From positions 56,327,302-56,391,301 of the forward strand of contig OU015493.1 of assembly GCA_907164885.2 (NCBI GenBank): DNA of 64,000 nucleotides. Direction: 5' to 3'. The notes under the pieces are model-generated. The model ran no database searches and was not told where the DNA came from. It saw only the letters and a program-made list of their open reading frames with translations. Source of the DNA: Dolomedes plantarius (taxonomy: Eukaryota > Arthropoda > Arachnida > Araneae > Dolomedidae). Made by a program: the position numbers and the translations under genes. Positions 11,168 through 20,978 of the stretch are shown here, piece after piece (position 1 is the first letter of the stretch; every line of letters begins with the position of its first letter).

Positions 11168-14002
11168 TACGGAATCGTCATCGGAGGTGCCGTACGCGGA
11201 GAAATAATTAGCTTCCTCGACGCCCGACTCTTCTTGTTCATCAGTTTCACTCCCATTATCGGGATCAGTCACCGACTGCTGTGAGTGAGGGACGATGCCT
11301 GACGTTGTATTCATACCGCTGAAATTGAAATGCTCAGGCTGGTACTTGATTTTATTTTTATTGCAATAAGCCTTGATCTCCTTGAGGCTTCTCAACATCC
11401 GGCTTTGACCCCCTTTTGCTTTCACTTCACGATAGTAAATATCGGTTCGGGATCCGTCCGGTCGCGGTACTGGTTCTCTCCGCCACTTAGCGATTCGAAG
11501 TCGGTGTTGGATGTACAGCTCGGGATCTGTTTCATCGTCACTTTCTGAGTCTGGGGGAGAAACTACGCGACTAGGGCCAGGTTGTGGAGGTTCCTGGCGA
11601 TGTGAGGTTTGCGTAGGTTGAGTAACTGCATGAGGTACTTCAAAATCCTCAGGTATAGGTAAGGTGAAGGTAGTGTATCGGGAATGGTCGCCCAACACTG
11701 CTCCACTGTGTGACTGGCTTGCTTCACGTTGATAGGTATTTAATTCACTTTCGGCAAACGTTACATTTCTGCTTTCAATCACATGATTAGTTTTGGGAAA
11801 CAGCACGCGATACCCCTTTATTCGACATGCGTAGCCTACCAAAATACCCTTTCTAGCTCTGCTATCGAACTTGCTTCGGTGTGCTTTAGGCACCCCGACA
11901 AAACAGACTGATCCAAATGGTTTAAGGTGTTTCATTGAAGGTTTATTACCACCGTATTTCTCAAAGGGCGTTTGCCTCTGGTTACGGCGGCAAATACGGT
12001 TCCAACAGTATGCAGCGTAACGAACGGCTTCTGGCCAGAATTCGGCCGGGACTTTACTCGAGTTAATGATGGTGCGGAGGGTATTCCCGACAGTCTGGTT
12101 TACTCTCTCAGCGACACCATTCATTTCTGGCGAATATACATCGGTAAATTCGTGGGCCACGCCATTCTTACGGCAATATTCGTGAAACTGTATATTATCA
12201 AATTCCTTACCATTATCCGTCCGGATAGCTTTTAGCTTGCTAGATAGGAATCTTTCGGCTCGCGTAATGTGGTTTAGAAAGGTTGAAAAAACTTCTGATT
12301 TTTCCCGGAGAGGATATAATGCAATTTTCTTGGAATAGTCATCTGAAATGCTCAAGTAATACTTCTCTCCGTTATAGCCTTCGACTGAAGCTGGCCCCCA
12401 CAAATCTAGATGCAAAAGATCTAAAGGTTTTGAGGACCTGACGTTGCCTAGGGGTTTAAAACTTACGCGTTTTGCCTTATTCAGGCGACAGTCTTCACAG
12501 AAAAGCTTAGTCGACGTTAATTTGGGAGCATTTCTCACACTATTGTTTGAGAAGGAATTCGTTATGAGTTCTGGATTCATATGCCCCATTCGTCGGTGCC
12601 AAATTTCCAGCTGGTTTAAAACTTTTTCACGTTTATCATTTTTGCTTCTGCGTTTGTCATCGTTTTCCGTGTTCTTTTTAGAGTTGTTTTGTTTTTTAGA
12701 TTGAGTTTGATTTACCTGGGGTTTACGTTGTTTTCGTTTTTTAGATTTACCAAAAACCCTCTTTCTTTCAGCCTGTTGTGACGTCAGGACGTGCTTTACG
12801 TAAAATACCCCATCTGGGTCTCTACGTGCAGTAAAGTACAGCTCGTCGTTTTCGTCGTAAACTTTTATTTTTCCATTTCCCCCATCAAAACTAAAACCTT
12901 GCTCGTCGAGTAAGGCGAGGGAAATTATATTGCGTCGGAGCGAGGGTACGTATAATGCCCTTTCAAACTCAATTTTTCGACCACTATCCTTACAACGCAG
13001 TTCCACTATACCCCTTTGCTTGATAGGGATGGATTTACCTTTTGTAGCTACTGCTAGGCTCCTATCATGTGCCGGTTCAAGGGTTTCAAATAAATATTTA
13101 TCTTTACAAAAATGATGGGTAGCGGCAGTGTCTACTACCCAATCATTGTGCTTGTCTTCCTCAGTAAGGCTGGCCTCTACCGTGAAATTCACTTCATCTC
13201 TCGGCTTAGGGGACCGACGCTTCATTGATGAGCGCCTGCGGCCTCGCGAGTTGATTTTTTTTCTATCGGCGAAGCTAACATGCCTACGAGGTGACGGTGA
13301 CCTTGAATCGGGAGAGGGAGTATCTCTGCGAGGAGATGGCTTTCTGCGGTTTCTGGTTAGATTTTGTTTAGTAGTGAGGTTTTGAGCTTCATGTGGACCA
13401 GTTTTGTCCATTTGTTGAACGCTCAGCCTAGTTTCCTCCACGACTAATTCGGTTAGAATATTCTCGAATTTAAATCTTATATCATCCCACCGCAAAATAT
13501 TTTGTACTAATGAGTCAAATTTTCGTGGTAGAAATCTAATTAGTTGAAAGCACAAGTATATTTCTTTAATTTCTTGCCCTATCCCTTTAAGACTTTCATT
13601 TATTTTTCTAATTCGAGCCGCGGACATGTTTACTTTCTCATTTGGATGTATTCGGCAGTTCACGAGTTCAGTGAATAACTGCATATGCCTACTCCGATTA
13701 TCGGGCTCGAAATGCGTTTTTAAAGTTGACCATGCTTGCTGTGGGGTAGTGCAGTGTTCAACTACAGTCTTAAAACTAGGGGAAAGATTTAAAAAAATGA
13801 TAGATAATGCTTGACGGGATCTACGTTCGAAATCTTTAACTTCGACTAAATTCCCTTCAGCGGGTAATGGTTTAGATTCAGTATCCGTAGTTAAATCCCA
13901 CGCATTTATCGATATAAGAATAAACTTTATATCTGCTACCCAGGTATGATAATTTGCTTGGGTCAGTTTTTCGACAATGTTATGTGGCTGTGAAGCAGCC
14001 AT
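11165..14002 (-). CDS. gag-pol: Copia gag-protease-integrase polyprotein
   Basis: 945 codons on the minus strand. Residues 1-200 are a copia-type Gag (UBN2-like; LTQANYHTWVADIK near the start). Residues 216-270 are Arg/Ser-rich with SPS and SPR repeats, at the place where many copia Gags have a CCHC zinc knuckle; I see no zinc knuckle. The aspartic protease motif is DTAA at 291-294. Integrase zinc finger: H469, H474, C502, C505. Integrase core: D533 (HLDLWGP), D596 (RTDNGKE), E632 (GVAERVNQ), a DD35E spacing. A chromodomain-free C-terminal extension follows. The start ATG at 14002 is the first in frame after the leader. The frame ends at a TGA (11165-11167) but the same frame stays open beyond it. 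The enzyme cuts the polyprotein and inserts the DNA copy in the genome. Confidence 0.95.
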   Translation of the reverse strand: MAASQPHNIVEKLTQANYHTWVADIKFILISINAWDLTTDTESKPLPAEGNLVEVKDFERRSRQALSIIFLNLSPSFKTVVEHCTTPQQAWSTLKTHFEPDNRSRHMQLFTELVNCRIHPNEKVNMSAARIRKINESLKGIGQEIKEIYLCFQLIRFLPRKFDSLVQNILRWDDIRFKFENILTELVVEETRLSVQQMDKTGPHEAQNLTTKQNLTRNRRKPSPRRDTPSPDSRSPSPRRHVSFADRKKINSRGRRRSSMKRRSPKPRDEVNFTVEASLTEEDKHNDWVVDTAATHHFCKDKYLFETLEPAHDRSLAVATKGKSIPIKQRGIVELRCKDSGRKIEFERALYVPSLRRNIISLALLDEQGFSFDGGNGKIKVYDENDELYFTARRDPDGVFYVKHVLTSQQAERKRVFGKSKKRKQRKPQVNQTQSKKQNNSKKNTENDDKRRSKNDKREKVLNQLEIWHRRMGHMNPELITNSFSNNSVRNAPKLTSTKLFCEDCRLNKAKRVSFKPLGNVRSSKPLDLLHLDLWGPASVEGYNGEKYYLSISDDYSKKIALYPLREKSEVFSTFLNHITRAERFLSSKLKAIRTDNGKEFDNIQFHEYCRKNGVAHEFTDVYSPEMNGVAERVNQTVGNTLRTIINSSKVPAEFWPEAVRYAAYCWNRICRRNQRQTPFEKYGGNKPSMKHLKPFGSVCFVGVPKAHRSKFDSRARKGILVGYACRIKGYRVLFPKTNHVIESRNVTFAESELNTYQREASQSHSGAVLGDHSRYTTFTLPIPEDFEVPHAVTQPTQTSHRQEPPQPGPSRVVSPPDSESDDETDPELYIQHRLRIAKWRREPVPRPDGSRTDIYYREVKAKGGQSRMLRSLKEIKAYCNKNKIKYQPEHFNFSGMNTTSGIVPHSQQSVTDPDNGSETDEQEESGVEEANYFSAYGTSDDDSV

Positions 14003-14325
14003 TGTTACAAAAAAAAACAGTATCTATTTATATAAAAAAATACACTATGCCAAACACTTCTATGTATAAACACAGTACACAATTAAATATATAAATGATA
14101 TAAACACACTTGCATGACTGACAGATACCTTAATTATATATACAGGCCCCCCCCTCTTATTTACTTTGGTAAATGTTGGGACTTAGTAGTAATAAAACTT
14201 CCTTGTTTTCACACACACACTCAAAACGGCTTTAACAGGATTAAATTTTTGAAAAAAAATATCGTCAACACCAACCGGTAGCTAGCGACTCTGCAGATAA
14301 GCAAAAAAAAATATATATATATATA

Positions 14326-14348
14326 GACCCTGCGGCCCATAACCAAAA
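14326..14348 (-). promoter_or_regulatory. Copia primer-binding site, half-tRNA-iMet type
   Basis: Directly inside the 5' LTR, the minus strand reads TTTTGGTTATGGGCC followed by GCAGG. GGTTATGGGCC is complementary to the anticodon arm of initiator tRNA-Met, not its 3' end. This is the mode known from Drosophila copia, which uses the 5' half of a cleaved initiator tRNA as primer. Confidence 0.75.
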
Positions 14349-15274
14349 TGTTAGGGAATTTGGCAGGAATGCCGAATCCCTACTAGTGTAATATGGCTAA
14401 AAGTGCCAATAGCTTTACACATGTAGCTTGGGGTTACAGAGTCGTATTGGCTCGCAGTGGAAGGTGGGTGATAACCTGACGATTTTCTTAAAAGTAGCTA
14501 TATTAGCCGGAAATAGTGTGTGGTGTGCAAACATACAAGAATAACCAGACAAGTTTAAAATTAAGCTAACGTTTATTCATTAGCGGATACGGAAATTAAA
14601 AACAAACAACATTCAAAAAGAATAAAAGTCTTGATTATAACATAAGGTAAAAGCTCCTTGACTTCAAAAATTTGCTTAAAGTAAAATTAAACGGAGGTGC
14701 AGAAACAAAGTCAAACTTAGGTACAACCTGATTGATGCTGATGTATCTTATCACTGCGCGGGTAACATACGAAGATACCGGGCTCCGATACTAGTTGCCC
14801 GGAAAATGGCCCCTCAAGGTTTTAGTAGAAAACTGCTGGAGCTCAGCTGGGGATCCGTCGGTGCCAGGATATCTTTCCGTATCATGCGTCTTGCTATGTG
14901 AGAGAACTCGGTGACTTCTGGAGGTACCTAGGCGAGGTCTGACGGCAGGGCGTAGTTCATACAGCTCACTACCTAACTACCCACGATCCAACCAACAACA
15001 CCAAAAACCAACACTCCACTGCCTAGCTGCTGCGGCTTTTATACACGACTGGTGTGAGCCGCCGCCTGGTGGCACGCTTGGCTGTGGAAATATGCAAATA
15101 TTTTCAAGAGGTTGAAGTTTCGGTTACAGTGTTAACCATTACGGAGGTGTACGTCACTGGGTTGGTGATTGCGTCATCGCTATAGATGAATGACGTAATC
15201 GACAGTAATGGTGACGTCAAACATACAGCTCACTTAGTAAAAATGGCTTGGGGGAAAAACGGCTTTTTCTAACA
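14349..15274 (-). repeat. Copia 5' LTR with TATA promoter
   Basis: 926 bp. On the minus strand a TATAAAAG box (complement at 15036-15043) sits in a GC-richer neighbourhood and is the likely polymerase II promoter of the element. Confidence 0.93.
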
Positions 15275-15861
15275 CGTTCCTCAATTACGGTCCTTCGGAG
15301 AGAAAAAAAATTGTCCGGCGTCGCGAGTTATAATTTTGGCAGCGCGTCGAACCCAATAGCAGTTAACAGTAAAGTAAAGTACCAAAACGCGTTTTAAAAA
15401 AAATGTAAGCAAACGATATGTAATCCTACGTTAATAACCTGCGGTAGTTTCGTTGGAGGAGACTACTTTGGGGTGGGTGGCATTTAATCGAGTTGTTAAG
15501 GCCGCCGAAGCTGTTCGAAGCAGCATTCTTTTCGCTGCTTCATTGACGTAAAGGCACCGTTTTTCATCACCAGTGACAATACAGTAAAGAAAACTCTATT
15601 TGTGACCATGTGTCGAGCGAAGAAACCAGCAGCGATTGTGGAACTTTGATTTTTGTTGTTTTCGCTTGTTGGATATTTGTATTTGAGAACGCCTTAGTGT
15701 TCTCAAAGTAGTTGTTCGACTCACCATACTGCAGCTGAAGATTCTTAACTTCAATTGGCAACCACAGTTTTTCCCCTTCTGAATTCTGACTTTGCCTGTC
15801 TATGACGCAATTGTTGTCGTCTTCGTGTTCTTACCGTGCTCGCATGCTAAAGGATTTAGAG

Positions 15862-16045
15862 CAGAGGTCCCCAAACTTGTTTGTCCCGTAGACCCCGTGC
15901 CGATTTTTTTTTCTGTTTTGGGTAAACCCCCTGCTATCATAATACTGATTTTTTACAAATTCATCAATTTTAAAAGTATTTTTCAAGCTGACACAGAGCT
16001 ACTCACTTTGAAAGGGTTTACTGTAGAGTGAAAAAAATTAAATTT

Positions 16046-16086
<41 letters not shown>

Positions 16087-17081
16087 TAAGTTTTATAGTT
16101 AAACATTTATTAATTAAAACGACACAAAATGCAAATCTAGTAACATTTTTACATAAAATAAATACACAGCAAAATCAATGCTTTTAATGGGAGGGATGAG
16201 CCTGATGCTTTGATACCAAAATTTCAATATTCGGCTTCAATTTAGTCAGGTTTAACCTTAAATCTCCTAGATGAGGGATTTCCAATCTGTTTTTTTTTTT
16301 TTCTTTTTTTCTTTTTTTTTTTTAAGGTTTTTGACAACCGCGCTGAAACCCCTTTCCACGAGGTATGAAGATGGCAAAACTATCAAAAACTTTCTCGCGA
16401 TAGTTCATAATGCAGGATATGTTATAGGTACGTCTCTTTGAAGCCAGAATTGCTGATATCCCTTTCTAAACTGCACCTTAAGTTCTTCGTTGGTGATTAT
16501 ACCGATCAGTTCTTCTTGTAACATGATATCCGTTTCTTCAATGTCACCGTATGAATTGATAATCCACTGTGGTATTTACATAGTCAATACATCTTCAAAC
16601 CTAATTTCAAAATTTCTGTGAAGGACATTTAAATGTTGAACGTAGGCTGAAAGGTCATCATCCTGGCAGTTTGTCTGAGCCAAATTGGGAAATTGGCAAG
16701 TTCAATATAACGGCTACCTGCTGGCCCTCGCTGTAACCGTTCCAGTTCAAAAGTCCATGATGTCGCAACACAAGATACACGTACTGCGGCCGAAAAGTGA
16801 ATAGATTTCTTGCATAATTTTATGAAATATACATATAATTAGGAAATGTATCTATCTATTTTAAGAAAGTACTCATATTACGTAAATACCTCCATAGGTA
16901 CTATCTGTGTTAGGCGGATTATTACATTTACGGGAAGACAAAATTTTGGTGACGGCCTGTCTAACTCGTGGACCCCCATTTACATCTCATGCACCCCCAA
17001 TTTTCTTTTTCACTGGCATGGACCTCTTGCAGGTGTATATCGACCCCTGGGGGTCGATATAGACCACTTTGGGAATGACTG
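15862..17081 (-). pseudogene. hAT transposon with degenerate transposase
   Basis: Ends are CAGAGGTCCCCAAACTTG and, inverted, CAGTCATTCCCAAAGTGG. It is flanked by an exact 8-bp duplication ATTTAGAG (15854-15861 and 17082-17089). On the minus strand about 16560-16320 encodes the C-terminal hAT dimerisation domain: EELKVQFRKGYQQFW, then VPITYPAL, a stop where a Trp is expected, and PSSYLVERGFSAVVKNL. This resembles the Buster/ZBED5 branch. A T-rich tract (16290-16325) and (TA)n(TG)n at 16049-16085 have expanded inside. The N-terminal half is missing or unrecognisable, so the copy is dead. Confidence 0.88.
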
Positions 17082-17099
17082 ATTTAGAGTGTTAATAAA

Positions 17100-18100
17100 A
17101 GTGGAAGATACAATCGAAGTTTTTACTGTGTGTTATTTTATAGTTTTAATCGCCACATCGCTCAAAGTGTATCGTACCCAAGCGCCAAGTTTCTGAACCT
17201 TTTGCCCATTGAGTAATGTTGGTTCACCACAGTCCCCCCCCCCCCCCCCCTCAATCCATCTGATCTGCCAATTCTCTGGTCGTTTGACGTGGATTTTCGT
17301 GAAGAAGCTGATTCGATCGCTCTTCATCGAATTCAATGGGTCGACCGCTGTATGATTCGTACTTGAGGATCGACATTTCCTTTTTTGAAGCGCGAAACCT
17401 AATGGCGGGCGGTACATTCAGGCATGCTGGCGCAGTTGCTTAAAGGCAGCGAGACAGTGGTCTGAACGTCTCTGGTTCGATAAAGGTCGCTGACAAATCC
17501 ACTGCCATGTACACTAATGGCGGCTAGTGCACGAAAAATCTGTAGTGGCTGCAATGTCCTCCAAGTTCTCCAAATTTACCTCTGGAGGTGCGGGTTCAAG
17601 TGTTCCGGTCTCGATACTAGACTCGATTCAAAACTACGGGACCGGGCCTTTAGCCAAGTCGGACTCCGACCCATATGGTGCTATTAAGAACCAGAGCCGC
17701 ACCATTTTGCCCAATAGCCGTTATGGACTTGAACTGACAATATACTGTCAGTCAAGGGGCATCAGTCACACATTCAGGCATTGCTTCTTCATACGCACCA
17801 CAAATCTCACGCGTGAGCAGCTTCGGCGGCCTTATCACCACAATTAAATGCAATATGCAAATGGTGTTGAAAATGCTCAGTTTTGCCCATGCACTTGATA
17901 ATCCATTTTAATGATCTGAAAATGCACAAAAATAAAAAACAACTACTAACAAATCAAAAAATGCTATCTAGTAGAGCAAAACATTCTGTTTCAAACAAAA
18001 TAAAATATTTTGTCCATGCGTTTTATTTCTGAGTGCATTTTTAAATTTGAAAAATCAAAACGCTCATGAATTATTCCTCAACACCAATATATTCATGACA
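17100..18100 (-). pseudogene. Degenerate mariner transposase, copy 2
   Basis: Minus strand, about 18100 to 17130. The left terminal region and 5' leader match copy 1. In the coding part a piece reads RPENWQIR after SDRISFFTKIHVK, equivalent to the mariner helix-turn-helix RQTTRELAE region. It is followed by NGQKVQKLGAWVRYTLSD, the linker found in mariner transposases before the catalytic domain. A run of C (17230-17250) and several frameshifts disrupt it. The DDD catalytic half is not present. This family moves by cut and paste at TA. Confidence 0.82.
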
Positions 18101-18992
18101 TAACCTGCATATGTTAGAATCTGTAGTGCAAGGACCTTGACGTAGTCGAGGGGCGTACATGTTTTTATTCCTTGTAAGGTGACTCGATTCTAACATTGCA
18201 CAAAAATCACGCTTTATGGGTTGATCAATGTATTACGGCACTGAGGTTTTTTCTTGCCACCACACTTTTTGTTTATCGTTTATTGTGAAAAAAAGGTTGT
18301 TATTTATTGCTTGATTATTTGAGAATATGCAATTTTTTGAAGTTGCACGCTTCTAGCATTTTTATCGTCATTTAAAGCAAAGATGTATTACTCTCAAACA
18401 TATTTCTTGCTCTTAAAGATGTGCTTGTATTTCAAGGAATTGCAGTTTGAAAGGCTGAAATTTTATGACATTGCATTTTTTGCATGTAATTATCGTTCCA
18501 CATATAAGTAGATTCACGAGTAGTATAATAAAGAAGAAAAGCGTTTCCCATTGTAAACAGGGGTGCAGAAGTTTTGATTTCTAGGGCTGCGAAATTTCTA
18601 AATCGGTGTCCCTATTTATCACTTTTATTTGCGATCATTTATTTGTATCAGTAGCACGCAGCATGTGACATTTCATCTTATGCAAGAATGGAGGGTAAAA
18701 TATACAGATTTTTAAAATTCGGATGGAAATGCGTGCTTGATTGTATCATCGTAAATTGAAGACTATAGAGCTCCAGGAGTTAAACTAATAGGAATAACAT
18801 GCGGTTTTAACGTAGGATTACGTTCCACCAAAACGGTCCTCCTAAAAGCAAAATTTCAGACGATAAGACTGTCCGTCGTCGCGAGTTATAATTTTGGTAG
18901 CGCGCCAAACCCAATCTGTATCGCTTGGGCAAACACTGAACAGTTAGACAGAAAAGTTCCAAAATGCGTCAAAATTTTGACAAACATATATA

Positions 18993-19420
18993 CAGGCCCT
19001 GATTTTCCATTAGGCCCGGGCCTCGGTGCCCCCCAAAAATGTTCCCAATTTAATTTTTTTTTAAATTTTACCTTTTTTATAGCATTTTTTTATACATCCT
19101 TTCAAATTTGATAGATTTCATTCATCATATTTATAGTTCATCATATGTAAGTTATAGTGTATACAAGCGATTAATAAGTTTTTCTGGTTGCATTATATTG
19201 TTGTTTTAATGATGAAGTTAATATGTTGTATTTTGTTATTTGATAATGTTCTAGGCTTCTACGCTTCAAATAGCCAATTCTTGGTAAAATGGTACTTTCA
19301 CAATAATTCATGATTATTTTGTGTGTGTCAATTTTGGGAAATGTCACGCCCACATCAGTGTTAGGGGGCCCCCCATCCCGAGTTGTGCCTATAGTCAAGA
19401 ATTTTCTAAATCGGGCCCTG
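18993..19420. mobile_element. hAT-type MITE
   Basis: Ends CAGGCCCTGATTTTCC and, inverted, CAGGGCCCGATTTAG. Flanked by the 8-bp duplication CATATATA (18985-18992, 19421-19428); because this is simple sequence the duplication is weaker evidence. Non-coding. Confidence 0.75.
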
Positions 19421-19421
19421 C

Positions 19422-19426
19422 ATATA

Positions 19427-19510
<84 letters not shown>

Positions 19511-19515
19511 TATAT
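19422..19515. repeat. (TA)n / (GA)n microsatellite
   Basis: Uninterrupted TA repeats, then GAGAGA, then TA again. Open frames coding for Tyr-Ile repeats here are artefacts. Confidence 0.95.
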
Positions 19516-19547
19516 ATATACATATATACATAACACATGCATACATA

Positions 19548-19702
19548 CAGTGCCGTAACTAGGCAGGGCACCCGCCCAGGGCCTACTTGGAAGAGGGGCC
19601 CAAATTTCTGTATTTGTTTTGTTATTTTCCAAAACCTAATTTACTAAGGGGCCTAGATGCAAATTCTTGCCCAGGGCACAGGAATGGCTAGTTACAACAC
19701 TG
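19548..19702. mobile_element. Short hAT-type MITE
   Basis: 155 bp, ends CAGTGCCGTAACTAG and, inverted, CAGTGTTGTAACTAG. Exact 8-bp duplication CATACATA (19540-19547, 19703-19710). Confidence 0.82.
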
Positions 19703-19793
19703 CATACATATATACATACAAAAGAGGCAAGCAACGATAAGTAATCCTACGTTAATAATCCGCTGTAGTTTCGTTAGAAGAGACTACATGAAA

Positions 19794-20586
19794 TTTTTTT
19801 TTAAACCTTTCCACCGTTTTTTACGTGGTTGCATCAAACTAACATATTGCCTATTACAGTTCACTTCTATTGTGTGTTGAGCTAGTAACTTCAACTGTCA
19901 CTTAATACTATTTTTTCTTCTTTTCTTTGTTTTTATTTCGTGAATAGACACATTTTTAATGTTTTTACTTTCAAGACTTTCTTTAAGCTGCGTTTCAAAA
20001 AACTGTATTTAGTACATGCGTTCAATAAATCATCTGCCTCCATCTCGCGGGAAAAATCTTACCCAACCTTTTTTTAGATTAACATCTTATAAAAGAGGAA
20101 GAATTTTTAGAGAGAGGTAACATATTGTCTTAATCAATACTTTTTATGAAATCAAGAATGCTTTATTCGATTACATTTTTAACGATATATAATTGCTTTC
20201 AGGGATTTTTTCACAGTTTAATTGACTGCAGGCTGACCATCACTTCCCGTGACCGAGCTCCAGTATTCTGGAAAACAGCGAGGCGCTTATTTATTCTGGA
20301 ATAAATTAGAGACGCTGATTAAAGAAATATTGATTTCATTATATCTTTTTCTTAACTGTTAGAGTTTAACGTCTTAATTAACTCCAGAGTCTTATGAACC
20401 CGGAGGGCACTACATCTTCAGAGTTAATTAAATCGATAAATGAAACAATTACGAGGGAATAAAAGCCCTATTAGCCCGAGATAATTTTTTTATACGTCTG
20501 TTAATATTAAATTGCAATTACATCGTGCTGAGGCTTTTAAAAATACTTTTTAAATCTTTCGTTGCATCTTCGAGTGAGTTAAGGTA
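19794..20586. other. Unassigned DNA with a possible conserved non-coding block (20200-20480)
   Basis: No gene. The part at 20200-20480 has an atypical composition: homeodomain-like ATTA/TAAT cores, balanced base use, no simple repeats and no long frame. This resembles conserved regulatory DNA, but without alignment this is only an impression. Confidence 0.25.
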
Positions 20587-20978
20587 TCCGACCACGTTTA
20601 AAACGTTGATTTCGATGAAAATTCCAAATTTTAAAAAAATTCTTGTTTCTTAAATGTAAATTTCTTCTATATCTGCTTTTATTTTTTCTGTGCGATCATT
20701 AGAAATGAAATGAGAGGGCTTTAAAGATGTGCAATTTCAATACAAATGAAAACTTGAACTGTGTTTACTAAAGAACTTGGGCAATAAGTCAGATAGTATT
20801 CGTTTTACTCGTGGAGCTCTGTAGTCTTCAATTTACGATGGTGCAATCTCGTACGTATTTCCACGCGAATTTCAACCTTTTCCTTACGGGGTGGGATAGC
20901 GTGTATCCCAAGAATACGGGCCGAAGAATGGATATATATACACACACACACACACACACGCACACACATCTAAATATA
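20587..20978. repeat. Flank of the Tc1 element, repeated inverted at 27207-27600
   Basis: The sequence from TCCGACCACGTTTAAAACG (20587) up to the Tc1 end, including the (CA)n tract, occurs in reverse complement at 27600-27207 with few changes. The first bases (TTAAGGTATCCGACCACG from 20579) look like the end of a TTAA-type MITE related to 28059-28758. Confidence 0.85.

Larger units (their letters stand above)
7860..15274 (-). mobile_element. Ty1/copia LTR retrotransposon, full length and young
   Basis: Two LTRs of 926 bp (7860-8785 and 14349-15274) start TGTTAG and end CTAACA. By eye they differ at only about three positions. The insertion is flanked by the exact 5-bp duplication CGTTC (7855-7859 and 15275-15279). 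On the minus strand the order is 5' LTR, primer-binding site (14326-14348), gag-protease-integrase (14002-11165), reverse transcriptase-RNase H (11089-9587), polypurine tract (8799-8790), 3' LTR. The integrase-before-RT order is that of the copia superfamily. The reading frame is broken by two in-frame stop codons, so this copy may not be autonomous despite its youth. Confidence 0.97.
7841..15465 (+). repeat. Repeat A, copy a, interrupted by the copia element
   Basis: Begins TTAACGTAGGATTACGTTC at 7841. The sequence resumes after the copia element at 15280 and carries the inverted motif GTAATCCTACGTTAA near 15419, followed by the conserved tail CGGTAGTTTCGTTGGAGGAG. The same family recurs at 18807-19793, 38615-38953 and (reversed) 58298-58585. 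No coding capacity is seen. Confidence 0.8.
7350..15600 (+). pseudogene. Degenerate mariner transposon, copy 1, disrupted by three later insertions
   Basis: Mariner pieces are seen at about 7350-7465, 7731-7840 and 15480-15600. They line up, in order, with the reverse complement of the mariner remnant at 17100-18100. The left end (TTGGGTTGATGAATAATTCATGAAC) resembles a mariner terminal repeat. The ATG at about 7793 and the GCCGCCGAAGCTG region (about 15500) correspond to the start of a mariner transposase. The interruptions are a SINE (7478-7718) and repeat A (7841-15465), which itself contains the copia element. Only the 5' third of the gene is recognisable and it carries stops. Confidence 0.7.
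18807..19793 (+). repeat. Repeat A, copy b, with two hAT MITE insertions
   Basis: Starts TTAACGTAGGATTACGTTCC at 18807, contains GTCGCGAGTTATAATTTTGG as in the other copies, and ends with GTAATCCTACGTTAA (about 19741) and TTTCGTTAGAAGAGACTAC. Its central (TA/CA)-rich part has received the MITEs at 18993-19420 and 19548-19702. Confidence 0.85.

Noticed and set aside
11330..13814. Plus-strand frames over copia
   Set aside because: Antisense shadows; copia motifs are all on the minus strand.
19171..19632. Open frames coding for Tyr-Ile repeats (also at 26341, 31981, 41720, 61584, 63184 and others)
   Set aside because: They are translations of (TA)n microsatellites, open on both strands; no real protein.
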